64,000 bases of DNA from Epinephelus fuscoguttatus (Eukaryota > Chordata > Actinopteri > Perciformes > Serranidae), in assembly GCF_011397635.1 (NCBI RefSeq), contig NC_064775.1:17280954-17344953 (forward strand), written 5' to 3'. Positions 43,379-56,100 of the stretch are shown here, piece after piece. The notes below the pieces were generated by a model that searched no databases, was not told the origin of the DNA, and saw only the letters and a list, made by a program, of their open reading frames with translations. Numbering within the stretch: the first letter of the stretch is position 1; each line of letters opens with the position of its first letter. The position numbers were made by a program, and so were the translations under genes.

Positions 43379-44560
43379 ATGCAGCACATGGATCTGAGTC
43401 CCTTCAACACCTCACTCTCCAATTCATCCAACATGACAGCTACAGATGACTGGAATCAACATGTGGATAAAACGTCCATCTGTCTTTCTTGGGACTTTTC
43501 TTTGACAGATAAAACATTCCTGGGTTTTTTTCTTTTGTTTCTCGCCTGTGTCCTTTTTTCATCAACAGTGAATGGATTTCTCTTTTTTCTGACAGTGAGA
43601 TTCAAGCAGTTGCTTTGGCAACCACAGTACATTCTGCTAAAAAGTATATCAGCTTGTGGTGTTTGGATGAGTTTGGTCACTACTTTGGTTGTTTTGTCTT
43701 CTATGGTGCGTAAGCAAACTCAGATCTATGGATGCTGGTGCATTGCACAGTTCTGTATATTACGTTTTTTTTTCCTGACGTCCCAGATGACTTTGGCTCT
43801 AATGGCTGTAGAACGCTACATATTCATTTGTCATGGCATCCACTACCTCAGGATGATCAATACCCACAGTGTTTACATTAGCATTGGAATCATTTGGCTG
43901 GTCAGTGGGGCAATGAGCGTTCACGGAGGGTTCGTGCTAAGCCAGATTCAGCGTGGCTTCCAACAGCCAACCAGCGGGCTCTTGTGCGATGCTCTTACCA
44001 TCAAGGAGCACATCACACTATCACGGGATGAGGGTATGCTCGTGTTTGTTCCCCCATCTGTCATTACAGCTTTTTGCATATTGTCCATCTGCTACTGCTA
44101 TGGGTGCATGTATCATGCAGCTCTCAAGGTGAGCACAGCTCTTAAGTGTAACAACCACCGAGCCAACCGTACTGTGGGAATCTACTTTTTAATGTTTATG
44201 CTGCAGCTGGCACCAAATTTGTATTTCATCATCCTTACAGTAATGGGGAAGAGAAAAGCATCCTTCTGCATGACATTCACTTCCATAGTGACGCCACTAT
44301 TGGTAATCATACCATCATGCATCAATGCAACTTTGCATCTCATCCGGAACCCACAGATTAGGCGACTTTTTTTTTCTTCATATCGCCAGAGATGCCGATC
44401 TACAGTCGAGGCAGAGGTGGAGGTGTTTGAGCAGAGCAGGATGATTCATGGGCCAGGACAGCGAGCATGTCAAGTTGAGCAAGTGGAGAGGGGGAACATG
44501 GCAACTTCGCCTCCACCACTACCTGGTTATGTTTCTTCTTTTGTTTCTGAGGAGTGTTAA
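43379..44560 (+). CDS. Odorant-receptor-like class A GPCR, single exon
   Basis: Intronless frame of 393 residues. The first ATG is at 43,379; the open frame begins 6 bp earlier with GTG, so I take the ATG. The N-terminus carries N-glycosylation sites (NTS, NSS, NMT). Seven hydrophobic segments: TM1 FLGFFLLFLAC..STVNGF (N1.50); TM2 after LWQPQYILLK; TM3 beginning at CWCIAQF (disulphide Cys) and ending LALMAVERYIFIC (ERY in place of DRY); TM4 IGIIWLVSG; TM5 FVPPSVITAF; TM6 GIYFLMFMLQLAP; TM7 VIIPSCINATLHLIRNPQIR, where NPxxY is replaced by NATLH. The TM3-TM4 junction resembles fish odorant receptors of the 131-2 type; a GPR148-like orphan receptor is an alternative. A 44-residue Ser/Pro/Glu-rich tail is longer than usual for ORs. 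It would act at the plasma membrane through G proteins. ATTAAA at about 44,895 is a possible poly(A) signal. Confidence 0.8.
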   Translation: MQHMDLSPFNTSLSNSSNMTATDDWNQHVDKTSICLSWDFSLTDKTFLGFFLLFLACVLFSSTVNGFLFFLTVRFKQLLWQPQYILLKSISACGVWMSLVTTLVVLSSMVRKQTQIYGCWCIAQFCILRFFFLTSQMTLALMAVERYIFICHGIHYLRMINTHSVYISIGIIWLVSGAMSVHGGFVLSQIQRGFQQPTSGLLCDALTIKEHITLSRDEGMLVFVPPSVITAFCILSICYCYGCMYHAALKVSTALKCNNHRANRTVGIYFLMFMLQLAPNLYFIILTVMGKRKASFCMTFTSIVTPLLVIIPSCINATLHLIRNPQIRRLFFSSYRQRCRSTVEAEVEVFEQSRMIHGPGQRACQVEQVERGNMATSPPPLPGYVSSFVSEEC

Positions 44561-45436
44561 TTGTCTCAAACATTGACTGCTGTCACATTATATTTTGTGC
44601 TTTACATCAGGTGTATAACTAGATTAGATAGAATGTGAAAATGGTTTAGCAAGTTGATACGTTCAATAGAAAAGTGCAAACTGTTTTGTATACATTGTTG
44701 TATTTGTTGATTGTTTAAGGTTAAATAGGTCCTGATGTACACAATGTTATATGACATTTGTGCTGTTAGTAATTGTTCTGATTTGTTTTGTTTTAGTCAA
44801 TGTTGCCTGTGTGCTTACTTGACACTGAGACATTTTGAGATAACTGAATGTTCTCAAGGTTGTGTTGTGACTTTAATGCAGATACTTATACACGATTAAA
44901 CAAATTTATTGTATCTACTTCACAGTTTGGACTTGTTTGCTCTTTTTCAGTCACTGCTTTGGAAAAGATAAACATTACTGATTGAAGATAAGGTAAGGTT
45001 AGGGTTCATCTCATATGTCTCTAAAGGAATGTAGCCTTATTGCAAATCGCCTTGGTCTTAATGTGTAATGTGGTCTAAGTTAATTGCAGCGTCAAAGTCA
45101 CTACAACACCGTTCACCTGCACACACTGCGATGCCACACAGCTGGTTCAATATCGGCAAAGTTTCCCTTTATATTCACTGGGGCTTCGCTCATGAAATTT
45201 TGGTAAATCTGTGAGTAGAACTCAGATTTGATTGTAGGCACGTGTGTATGTTCATGAATGCCAATCAATCGTCAACTGACAGCAATTAGCATACATCCCC
45301 TACCATAAATAGCCAGTGACCTACTGTCCTCCGGAGACCCGAACTTTTGTTTGATATGCATTTTTAATTTCTCCTAGTTATTTGGGATGAACAGGACCCA
45401 GTAACCATGAAAAATTAAACATTGTCAACAAAAATT
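44561..45436. other. 3' flank of the GPCR gene, no further gene
   Basis: Probable 3' UTR to a signal near 44,895, then AT-rich DNA. Nothing else is recognised. Confidence 0.5.
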
Positions 45437-45552
45437 AAGTCCCAATGTCCTCAAACCAGACGATAATAAAGTCCCAATGTCCTCAAACCAAACGATAATA
45501 AGGTCCCAATGTCCTCAAACCAGACGATAATAAAGTCCCTATGTCCTCAAAA
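45437..45552. repeat. 32-bp tandem repeat, about 3.6 copies
   Basis: The unit 'gtcccaatgtcctcaaacc' plus 'agacgataataaa' starts at 45,439, 45,471, 45,503 and 45,535, an exact 32-bp period with one to two differences per unit. Confidence 0.95.
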
Positions 45553-45928
45553 GAGTACTTCCTAATTAACAGTGTCTCAGCTTGTTACTGTTGCTAAAAT
45601 TAGTCACATTTGTATTCCATATCAAACTACAAACATTATTAATCAGAATTAAACAAGTTTCAACCATAAAATGTGATCAGGTTTTGGAGCTTGTCCACTT
45701 TTATGTCGGGGTCAGCCACAGACTGACTTGGCAGAGATGGCTGCCATCTTTTTTTTACATGGGTTAGTGAATTGTGCAAATTATCCCTCCTCATGTTAAG
45801 CGACGTAAACTTTGTCACAACTTTTACTTCTCTAGATAGTCAAGTTTGATCGTGTTCTGAGCGCTCCGTCAGGGCCACTAGATGGGTCATTAAAGTGTCC
45901 ATGAACAAGAACAAAAAGGTCCTATTTA

Positions 45929-46496
45929 AAGGGATAGTGCACCCAAAAATGAAAATTCAGCCATTATCTGTTCACCCATATGCCGAGGGAGGCTCAGGTG
46001 AAGTTTTAGAGTCCTCACAACACTTGCGGAGATCCCAGGGGAGAGGGGGTAGCAACACAACTCTACCTAATGGAGGCTTACAGCACCCCAGATTCAAACG
46101 TCCAAAAACATAATTGAAACCACAAAATATCTCCATACTGCTCGTCCGTAGTGATCCAAGTGTCCTGAACCCCCGACATAAAAAGTTGTTTGGAAAAACA
46201 TCACTCTGTTTTTAGCCTCATTGTAGCCTGTAGCTCTAACTGCCTCTCTGTGCACCGCGCTCACGTGTGCGCGCTTGCGCAAGACAGTGAGACATGGGCA
46301 CCGCGTTCATGTGTGTTCACGTGCTTTCGATGGTCTCACGCACAAGTGCGCACACATGGTGGAGTTGTGTTGCTACCTCCTCTCCCCTTGGATCTCCGGA
46401 AGTGTTGTGAGGACTCTAAAACTTAACCTGAGCCTCCATCAGCATATGGGTGAGTAGATAATGGCTTAATTTTCATTTTTGGGTGCACTATCCCTT
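45929..46496. mobile_element. Angel-like foldback MITE
   Basis: AAGGGATAGTGCACCC followed by AAAAATGAAAATTCAGCC at the left is mirrored by GGCTTAATTTTCATTTTT and GGGTGCACTATCCCTT at the right. The arms extend about 150 bp inward (the 'gtcctcacaacacttgcg' block on the left and 'agtgttgtgaggact' on the right). The terminal sequence matches the abundant fish element starting AAAGGGATAGTTCACCC. The centre is GC-rich. There is no coding capacity. Confidence 0.85.
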
Positions 46497-47455
46497 CAAC
46501 AAAAATTAAACAGAATGAAGCACAAGGTTGAGTAAACCAAAAATGTGATGTCGTCACATGAGGACACAGGGTCTCAGGAGGATATGGATAGGTGCATCCT
46601 GTCGACCTGAGAACAAGGAGCAGACAAAGAAAAAGAGGGAAGAGAACGAAAAACTTTTACAATGCTGAGATTTAAGTTATTTTAGGTGAGGTGGGGTTGA
46701 GAAATCCATTTTCTTTTCTTCTGTTAGTACTATTTCTTTTTAATAATTTGATATTTTAGTTTTTAAATTTGGCCCATGGCATCAATTCTTAAATAAAAGT
46801 GTATTGTTTGAGTCGAGCCCCTGCCCCTCCCTCTTCAACATCCCTGCAGAGCAGCATCACATCTCCCTCATCTGCCTTCATGATCAGCCAGGTGATGATA
46901 GTGTTCGCCCTGAGCGTCATCATTCTTTGTCTCTGTTGTGAAAATAAGCCACTATTAAGACATCTTAATACAGACAGTCTAATGTAGGCAATGAAGTTTA
47001 ACAACAAGTACGCTAGTCTGTGCGTAAAGTCACACCGTCTCCCTCCAACTCTCTGCCAGATTCGGGTTCACCAACTGCCCAGTGCGAGCAGAGACAGACG
47101 TCAAATTGCTCTCCCACGCCCACAGGTCTTATTAAACCAAAACTCCTTTTAAAATAATTTTTACGTCTCCCACGTCATGTCTCTGATAATTAAATTAATC
47201 AAATATGACATGCAGTTTGGGGCTGCAGTGCGTAAAGAGGGCAGGACTAGGGCTGATGCATGCACCGAGCACTTTATGCAGGTAGCCAACAGTGGGCTAG
47301 TGAACATTAAGTCAGCACACTGACCACTGATAGTGCACACAACATGACTGCAGCGTCCAGGCAGCTCCCATTTGAGCATATGCCTTGCATCACATGTAGC
47401 ATCCAACGAGCCATCAGTTTCTCTACAGAACAGTCAGTTGACAGCGCACTGACAG
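46497..47455. other. Intergenic, nothing recognised
   Basis: Unique-looking DNA without exon-like structure, repeat signature or recognisable frame. Confidence 0.5.
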
Positions 47456-47748
47456 AGTGTGCATGTTCTCCCCGTGTCAGCGTGGGTTCTCTCCGGGCAC
47501 TCCGGCTTCCTCCCACAGTCCAAAGACATGCAGATTGGGGACTAGGTTAACTGATAACTCTAAATTGTCCGTAGGTGTGAATGTGAGTGTGAATGGTTGT
47601 TTGTCTCTATGTGTCAGCCCTGCGATAGTCTGGTGACCTGTCCAGGGTGTACCCTGCCTCTCGCCCGATGTCAGCTGGGATAGGCTCCAGCCCCCCCCGC
47701 GACCCTCAAGAGGATGAAGCGGTTAGAAGATGAATGAATGAATGAATA
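47456..47748 (+). mobile_element. tRNA-derived SINE fragment with (GAAT)n tail
   Basis: From 'gtgcatgttctccccgtgtc' to (GAAT)4 this is the same SINE as at 28.7 kb, inverted relative to it. The tRNA-like head is missing, so it is 5'-truncated, as expected from incomplete reverse transcription. Confidence 0.85.
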
Positions 47749-48352
47749 TTCTGGACAGTAAATGTCATTGTTTTGGATTGTTGCAATAATTATATAAACA
47801 TACATTTGCATAAAGCAAGCGATCAGCAGTGATGCGGTGGTTCACTTTTACACTGTGATGTGTGGCCTATAGTTCAGCTTTAGCTTCTAACTGTCTTTGT
47901 CTTTTTAGCCTGTTGTTGCTGCTGAGTCAGTTTGACATCCTGGATATATCCTTCAAACACAGACTGTAGACCCCTCTGTCTGCTTCTCTCTGGAATCACT
48001 ATTTCATTTTTCCACATTTCTTCAGGGAGTGCAGTTAGTTACAGTGTGGGCTCCATGCTTACTGTGACAGACCATCACATAAAGTGACAGTTATCAAAAG
48101 GTGTGGAAAGTAATTTTCTGACTGGTGTATTAGGTCAGAGATTGTTCCACTAACTGGATACCATGCTACCAGCCGCACCAGCCAAATGCACAGGTGTTCC
48201 TTCACCATGATCTTGACATATGTGGTCCTAAGCCATACTTGTGCTAATTAGCAACCGTTAGCATGCTAACATGCTAATCTAAGATGGTGGACATGGTCAA
48301 CAAGTGACAATTTTTTAGACACCTGATAGGAGACTTTTATCATGTTTGACTT
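47749..48352. other. Intergenic, nothing recognised
   Basis: AT-rich DNA; includes 'gctaacatgctaat'-type stretches common in fish noncoding DNA. No exon seen. Confidence 0.5.
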
Positions 48353-48860
48353 CAGCCCAGTCACCAGAAGAAAAAGTTGCATTGTACGTTTTTGCAATCC
48401 ACAGATATGTTACAAGCATTTGTTTGATACGTGGCATATCAACGTTTGTAAAGTGGCATGGTACATGAGCTGATTTTTTCATCGGGAGATGGAGGGGATG
48501 GTGGATGGAGACCATTGCAGAGCACTGTTCAGAACCAACAATCAAAAGCACAGAGTTTTTGTGGCATGGATCCTGTTTTATTTAACCGTTCTTTTTTTTG
48601 TTTGTTTTTTACGTAACATGGGTGTTTTTAGCGGCACATTGCGGCGTTTTCTGGCAGCATTTGAGCCACCATACCTGTTTTTTTTCACCAGCACAGTATT
48701 CCCCAACACCGTTTGAGCCACCAAACCTAGGCGTTTTGCACTGACATATCGTACAATTTCCTAGCACCATTTGTGGCACCAAACATGTGTGGCTTTATCA
48801 CAACATGACCTTTTCCTAACCATAACCCAGTGGTTTTTGTGCCTAGACTTACCTACCACA
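48353..48860. repeat. Dispersed repeat R5, copy 1 (degenerate)
   Basis: Begins 'agaaaaagttgcattgtac' and 'ccacagatatgttac', as in the copy at 61.4 kb. It is followed by three diverged units of the 'gcagcatttgagccaccata' type seen in the 56-kb minisatellite and ends with the 'cctaaccataacc..gtgcct' module. It appears to be one family with a variable internal tandem array. Confidence 0.6.
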
Positions 48861-51399
48861 CCTTCACCATGGTGTTGCTGATAAACATTAATTCTCAATG
48901 GATCAGCCACAAAATAATGTACAAATTTAACGAATCTATGCAAAAATACAGAATAAAAATATACAGTTCTAAAACAAGCAATTTAAGTACGATTACTACG
49001 AAAAAAAAGTCAAACAGTAAGTGAACCATAAAAATGCAAAAAGGGGGAGACTAGCCAAGATACGCCATGACATTGGCATATAGAAGATTGTGTACAAAAA
49101 TCCTGCAACAGCTCTTTGAAACTTCCAAGAGGAACCAAAGAGAGCAACTTTAAATCCCTCTGCAGAAGAATCCACATTGAGGAGCTGCACACATAAATGC
49201 TCGCTTAGCAAACTCTGCACGTACCCTCGGTACAGACAATAACATGTTCTGAGAACGGAGAGCATAGACACTTATTTTTTTGCTTAATGTACATAAGTAA
49301 TGGAAATTACACTGGCGAGAGAATGGCTGCAGGTATTTTCTGTCCCTGTACTTGGTAACAGCTCACCTTGAATTTGAAAAGCCTTTTTAGTGAAAAACAT
49401 CAGTACATACAAGATATTTAGACCCTGGAATTAACCCTGATTAAGATACTGTATATTTTAGATGAGAATTATTTCTTATGTAAGGGATGCACTTTTTTGC
49501 AGACTGTAACTGCAAATATAGCTTGCTTATCTTTCTCTCTGACAACTGCTGTTTCTGAGAAAAGTGGTGTTGTAGTAGTTATCTTGCATCAGTGTTTCAA
49601 CAATCCCACCTGTTGTGGACCACATCCACATTTACTGCAAGTGTTAAAGTCAAGTGTTCTGGCAATAATTGTTGGCCCAATTGGACATACTTAAAAGTAG
49701 TATACATCCTTGGGGAATATCTTTCCTCAGTGTCCTTTCCTTTTGACAGCTGAACCAAGCTCAAGGGAATGCTAGTTGCAGAATTGTAGTACCCCTTTGT
49801 GACCACAGAGAGGCAGTGCTGCAGTGTGTAAGACGGCTGGCCTGACTGCAGGTGTGAGATTAGTCCGTGTGTTAATGCGACATCCTCCCAACTCTCCCAA
49901 GTTCTGGTGCAGCTTGCTTGTATCATTGCCAGACTGGAAGGGTGGAGATGGAGACAACCAGGCCTGTTTCATCTGAGCTTCTCAGATGAAGACACAGATC
50001 CTGAGAATGATGAATCACAAAGCATTATTTATGATGTAATGCTGAAAAAGCCATGTTAGATATAACCATTTTTAAATTCTATTTGAAGCTAAATTTTCTA
50101 ATCGGAGGAATAGAAATGATGGAAAATTTCAATTAGATAACTGTATTGTGATAACAGCATTCAGAGTCGGTTAGCTTCTCACAATGTGTGTACCACCCGC
50201 AGCACAACTTGAATGGTGTAAAGCTCATATCAACGCAGGTACATGAAAACTATCATAAGGTGAAATGAATAGTGTGTGTGCATGTACGCTCGCGACTGTG
50301 TGTGTATCCTGTAGGGATCACAGTGTCAGTACGGCTTCATTAATCTCTCAGCATCATGGGACTTGTCTGAACTCTAAAAGAGGGCTGGAGAGAACAAGCT
50401 GCCCCCCCGGGGAGTCACTCCGTTTACCCTCCACACACTCAGGTCACTCCTCATATCACACACTCTTCAACTATACAATGTCAAACCCTCCAGTAGGGCC
50501 AGGAAACACAGAGCTGCTTCTGCTGCTGCTGATCTGCACAGAATGTGTGTGATGTGCGTATTTGTGTGTGCATATTTGTGTTTGTCCATGCATGAAGAGT
50601 GATAGAAGGTGAGAGGCGCATATTAGACAGTGAGGGATTTTTTTTCCCAACACTATGTGGGTCATACTAAATGTGCATGATTTCTTCAAGTAGCAAAAGG
50701 CAGAACTGTGCCACGACTGTATCATAAATATTTATTTCCCCTCAATAATGCATGGGAAAGCACATATACTGATTACATTACAAAACATACTGCTATAAAT
50801 ATATCAAGACTCTCACATAGGGATAAGATTCACACTGTACAGTTACTATAGAGCAGCATAATGATATCGAGACAATATTTGCCTTTTAATAAAAACTGGA
50901 TGGCTTTCAAGTCTGCTCAAAAAAAGGAAATACTTTGTTTAGCAGCTTTGAACATGATGGCTGACAAATGGGATTCAGAGGAATACATCAGTAGCTGTAG
51001 TAGTCCTGAAATCAGTTGTGATCTAATCAAATCTAATCAAATCACCTGTTTTGCTTCCCTTTTAAAGCATTGCACTCTGCACCACAGAACACTCCCGAGT
51101 GGATTCACCAAAGGCTTCTCCCAACAGAAAAGTGGTTTCCCTGTGTGGGAGATGAATGGGGAAATAAATGGCACTTATAATTAAATTAGAGGAGGTAACA
51201 CGTTTGGCTTCCATGCTGCTCTGATCCACCAGCTAGTCCCCCGAAAAGGCTCCTTTATGATTCTCACTTGGTGTGTTGCGGTGTACGCTGACGGCTTTGT
51301 CTAATGACATTGACACCACAGCCACATGTGGTTAGACTGTAAAATGTTGTTTGTTATTTTCCTTGCTTGAGAGAATTGAATCAGATGAGCGGCTTCAGC
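48861..51399. other. Intergenic, nothing gene-like
   Basis: Several AT-rich, non-repetitive stretches. A C-rich run (50,401-50,408) and a GT microsatellite (50,270-50,310) are present. Antisense frames at 48,996-49,271 and 49,597-49,926 lack domain character. Confidence 0.5.
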
Positions 51400-51780
51400 A
51401 AATCTCTTCAGATTTGGAACATATGTCCACCTGGACTCAACGATGAACTGATTATATTTTGGTAGTCAAAGGTCAAGGTCACTGTCACCTCACATCCATC
51501 CCATTCTCGTGAATGTAGTGACTCAGGAATGCCTCGAGGGACTTTCTCCAGACTTTTGGAGTCAAGGATGAACTTCTTAGATATTGGTGGCCAAAGGTCA
51601 AGACCACTGTGACCTCATGTCCATCCCATTCTTATGAATGCCATATCTCATGAAAACCTTGAGGACTTTTCCTCAAATTTGGAACAAATGCCCATTTGGA
51701 CTCAAGGAGAAAATACTTAGATTTTGGTGGTCAGGGGTCAAGGTTACCATGACCGCAATGCCAACTTGGAGTTTTATAAT
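51400..51780. repeat. Dispersed repeat R4, second array
   Basis: Three units with 'tttggtggtcaaaggtcaag', 'tggactcaaggatgaact' and 'gtccatcccattctcgtga'-type phrases, about 120 bp apart, matching R4 in ccnyl1 intron 8. It lies directly upstream of the duplicated ccnyl1 exon. Confidence 0.75.
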
Positions 51781-51786
51781 GCCAAC

Positions 51787-52068
51787 TAGTTTTATAATTG
51801 TTGAATTCTCTGACCACCCATCTGCTTTATCCCATGTTCTGCAGGAATGAGATGGAGCATCACTTCCTGGAGCTGCTTCAGTTCATCATCAATGTCCCAG
51901 CCAGTGTCTATGCCAAGTTACTTTGACCTGTGCTCACTGGCTGACAACAACAACCTCAGTTTTCCTCTGGAGCTGCTGAGCAACAAGTGGGCCCAAAAAC
52001 TGGAGGTGAGTACATTCAAGGCTGCATTTACACCGTAGCTGAATATCTGTCATCTCTTCTTGTCTGGT
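51787..52068 (+). pseudogene. Duplicated ccnyl1 exon 9 with intron flanks, frameshifted
   Basis: Matches 38,519-38,808 in collinear order: the last ~60 bp of intron 8 including the polypyrimidine tract and CAG acceptor, all of exon 9, the GTGAGT donor and about 55 bp of intron 9. By eye it is about 88-90% identical. A 2-bp deletion near 51,917 (TATTAC to TTAC) shifts the frame, and substitutions change Arg to His and Asn to Ile before it. Because introns are included, it arose by DNA duplication, not retroposition. No other ccnyl1 exon is found nearby. Confidence 0.9.
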
Positions 52069-55000
52069 ATGTATTATTATTATTATGTATTAAAGGCCTT
52101 TCTACCTTTGATTTTGAACGGAAATGGTCGACTTATTAGCTAATATATTGGAAATGTGTAGCACACTAAAAAGTCACACAAAAATATGGTTGTGTAAATC
52201 ATCTGACCATCCTGATATCCAATTAAAAAGCAAAAATAAAGATTAGTGTATATTAGTGAAAGTTTTCTGCCTGTCCATGCCTGGGTCTCTGATCCAAGCT
52301 CCTACTGTCTCATGGCACAGCTTCTATCTAAACTTCGCTGCCCACTTTTGCTACTGCTGAGCTGGCACAAAAATGGTGGTTGACTGCTGCTGGTTCATCT
52401 CTCCACTAATGGGCTTGGTGTAAGATTTAAACCTTGTTTTGCGCCCCTGGCTCCTGGCATTGGGAAAAAAATACCAGGACAGCCAGTCTGTCAGTGTTAA
52501 AGCAGACATTAGGCAGATGCCAGCAGCCAACTCAATTGCACTTTCACCTTTAATGGGAGTAGGAGGGAGGGCGAGAAGGCGAAATGGTTTGTCTTTGTAA
52601 ACCTCACTGCAGGCCTCACTATTAAACTAGTAGGTACAGGACACAGTGAATTATAGTTTGTGTACTTGTGATGTTACATGGAGCTCTACGATTGAAAACG
52701 TCATACGTGACTGAGCTGCTGTGCTGCGCTGGCTGATAAGAGTCAACGGTCCTTTTCACAACAGCTCTCATCAAAAACACAAAACTGCTTATCCATATAC
52801 ATGTTTTCATTTGCACAGCAAATGAGAAAATGTCGGCTGTGCTGAACCGGGCTGATTTTTTTTGTTCCTGCAAGCTGAAGGCATTCCGATGCGATTTGTC
52901 CTGAGTTCTGCTTTTTGTGGCACAGAGCGTTCAATATGCAGCCATGCAGTGTTCTCCAGCTTGTGGCACATGTAATAGCAGTATACTGTACACTGATGGT
53001 AATATATTTTGGAAGTCACAAGAAGATAAAATGCTTTTCCATCATTAATAAGGCTTGACGGTCAAGACAGTCCTGTCAGAATTATAATCAGCATATGATT
53101 ATAGAGTGACCTAGCCTCTAGAAAAATGTGGTTCTTTGAGTATGAGGTCAAGCAATGGCTCCGTTCATCTGTGCTCCAAGTGATTTGAGGAATTTTTGCT
53201 TCTTTCTTGTTCCAGTATTAGATAACGTCCAACTGAACAGGTGGTGTGAACAGTGAGTTATGAAGGGAGGAGGTACGGGAGGTTTGTGATGAGGCCGAGG
53301 CCCTGTGTTCCCCTGGTGACCGGCAGAGTCTGTGTTTTAATGTTCCTCTGTGCGCTGTGATCAGCAGATGCATCAGAGTGATGATGACGCACTGAGTAGA
53401 ACAAAATTGTGTTTAATGGGCTACAGGCCCGGCTGCTGTGCAGTGCTGGCACAGAGCAGAAGAGGTGTGGAGTGCGGTGAGAGTTTACTCATCTGGACCA
53501 GTTTATTCCTCATGGAGAGAACAGTTCACCCTGTGACAACAGTTATACTGAATATGTGGAGCAACTTCTTGAAAGCTGGTATAGGCACAAATCTGGAAAA
53601 CCAAAACAAAACAACAAAAACCCCACAGAATTTGTAACACACCCTCCTTTGCAGCCCCTCCCCTTTTGTCCTAAGCCCCTCCCTCCATGCAACTATGGGC
53701 GTGTGCAAGTGCTACATACAGGAACCCAGTGTTTCCTATACATTGATTTAATGTTTTATTTTAGAGCTTCGTGCAGCACATTCACTCAGCCCCTCCTTGC
53801 CCTTCTCTTTCTGTCTGTCTATCAGACCACAAATAACACAAGAATTAGCTAGCTAGCCAGCCCTCTGCCTCACTCCCCTCTACTATGGACTGCTTTGTGG
53901 GGAGGAGAGCCGGCAGCAACTCCAAGACGGAATTTAGGTCGGCGGCTGTAGCAGCTCTAATTCAGCCAGCGCAAATCCCCCAGCACCTAGTCTAACCTAC
54001 GTAAAGGCATCAACAGAAAGTTTGCTGATCCGGCGGAGTAAAAGCTGTCCATTCCCCAGAGCTGGGGTTTGCGCTTGCTGGATTTTAGTTTCTGCGGCTG
54101 CTAATTGAGGTCCATCTTCAGGGCCGCTGTCCACTCTCCTCCCAGCAAGGTGGTCTGTAGCGGCAGGGGCTGAGATGGACACACAGCTTTATAACCATGA
54201 ACTTGAAGCTCTGGTTAGCAGAAGGCTAAACTATTAGCAATATTTTCTCTCCATCTGTAAAATGCTTCACCGATACCGACACCTTTGTATTTCATTTATT
54301 GTCAGACTCTCTTTTAGACTCTAGTTTTGATAAGTCTGTCTTCTTTTCTTTGGGTAGCTTTGCAGCGTAGGCAGTTGTTGCCAAAGCTGAACTAGCAATA
54401 TTTCTGCACAGTTCTCTGCCACTGAATCAGACTTTAACTGAAGAGATGTGCATGCGCATCTGCATTTGTAGAGTAGCCAGTAGGAACGCACTCTCTCTGA
54501 AGTGATCATTAATTGGCCAAAGCCCCCCCATCACGGCTAGATTTTCTAAAGCCTGAAAAGAGAGCCAAGAGGAAAGAGAGAAAAGTTTATCATGGGATTT
54601 TTGCTCAGTGATGCCGAAATAAAATTGCCTACTCCAACTTTGAGTCTGAAATAAACCCCTTGTGATTTCATCATCGTAATCTCACTTAGGCTTTAACACA
54701 CAGCAGAGTTTAAAACGTGGGTGTTTATCAGGTAAGGAGGGTCTAACAAAAGACCTGAGTTATAATGTGAGAAGTGTAGGATCAGGCATTTGTGGAGCTT
54801 GACCCTTTGCAGTTTTGGCCATTTTTTTATTTTGTAATCTGTTTCCCCTAATTAAAAAAAACATACTAAAAACTACTAAATTGCTGGAATATTCATGCAA
54901 TATCTGCTATGATCAAAGAAATGGGACATATTTGAGTTTGTTACAAAAATCATGGCTGCCAGCAGCCAATAAAAAATAACTGTCTGCTGTTACTCTGCTC

Positions 55001-56100
55001 TGTATCTTCCTTCAGAGTTGGAAGCAGATATGTAACATAACTACGAGTCTAAAGCAATGCTTGCAGCTCCTTGAAGCTGTACTTAAGTAAAGCAGTGTTT
55101 GAGCTAAATGCTAATGTCAGCACGCTAACATGCATACAATGACAATGCTGACATGCAATGTCTTCCTTGTTCACAACCTTAGTTTAGCATGTTGGCATGC
55201 TAACATTTGATGATTAGCACTATATACAGTCAAAGCTAATTAGAATGTAATTGGTTTGGTGCTGGTGGTGCTACATGAAGAGTCAAGTGATCCTCTTGGG
55301 ACCATGAATGTTTGTGCCAACTTTAATGGCAATCCATCCAATATTTGTTGAGGTATTTCAGTCTGGACCTAAGTGATAACAACTAACAACTAACTGAATG
55401 ACATGGTCATCCCTAAAGCCATGCCACTGGTGTGGTTAAAAGCCTACCTCAGCTTGAATGGATTACTATAGATTTTTTGTTTTGTTTTACACCACACATT
55501 TATGGCAGTAGATATAACTAAAAGCTCACCCTCATCTGCAGTCCCTTGGCAGGGGCCACCAATGGCTTTCGGAAAAACCTCAAACTTGCTGCAGGACAGA
55601 ACCAAAGCCACAATGGATCTTTTGTTGACCTTCATGATCAAGTAACTACAATAGCCTGATTCCTCAGCCAAGACACTGTAATAAAGCTAATGGAGCAAAG
55701 AGAGGAGAGAATGGAGGGAGGAGACCAGCGATGCATAGGTTCCCTGTCCAATCTCCTTTGTGAGGCGTATAGGCTGCATGTATGTGACTTCTCATCATTC
55801 ACGTCTGCTTTTACATGAGCTCTCCCATTTCTCTGTTACTCATTTCCTCTCCCACTCTCTCTTCTTTCATGTCTGTATAATCCTCTTTTGTATGACTCGT
55901 TCATACTCTCTGCTTTTTAATCAGGATAATTAGGCTTAGACTTCTCCCTTGCTGTTCCTTCGCTACAGAAGATGGTGGAATACCTAAATAATGCTCCTAT
56001 TTCTGAAGGGTAATCATATAAAAAAATATGTAAAGGTTATATTTTTCTGACAGTGGTGAAGGTTGGAGATAAGGCAGTAAGGTGGAGGTTTATGGTGTCA
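52069..56100. other. Intergenic, nothing gene-like
   Basis: Mixed AT-rich DNA without exons or clear transposon ends. Stretches such as 55,120-55,400 ('catgttggcatgctaacatt', 'caatccatccaatatttg') are common dispersed fish noncoding repeats of unknown class. The CT-rich block at 53,640-53,890 has no recognisable frame. Confidence 0.5.

Noticed and set aside
51847-52038. A functional cyclin Y-like exon or second ccnyl1 gene
   Set aside because: A 2-bp deletion shifts the frame and no other ccnyl1 exons accompany it.
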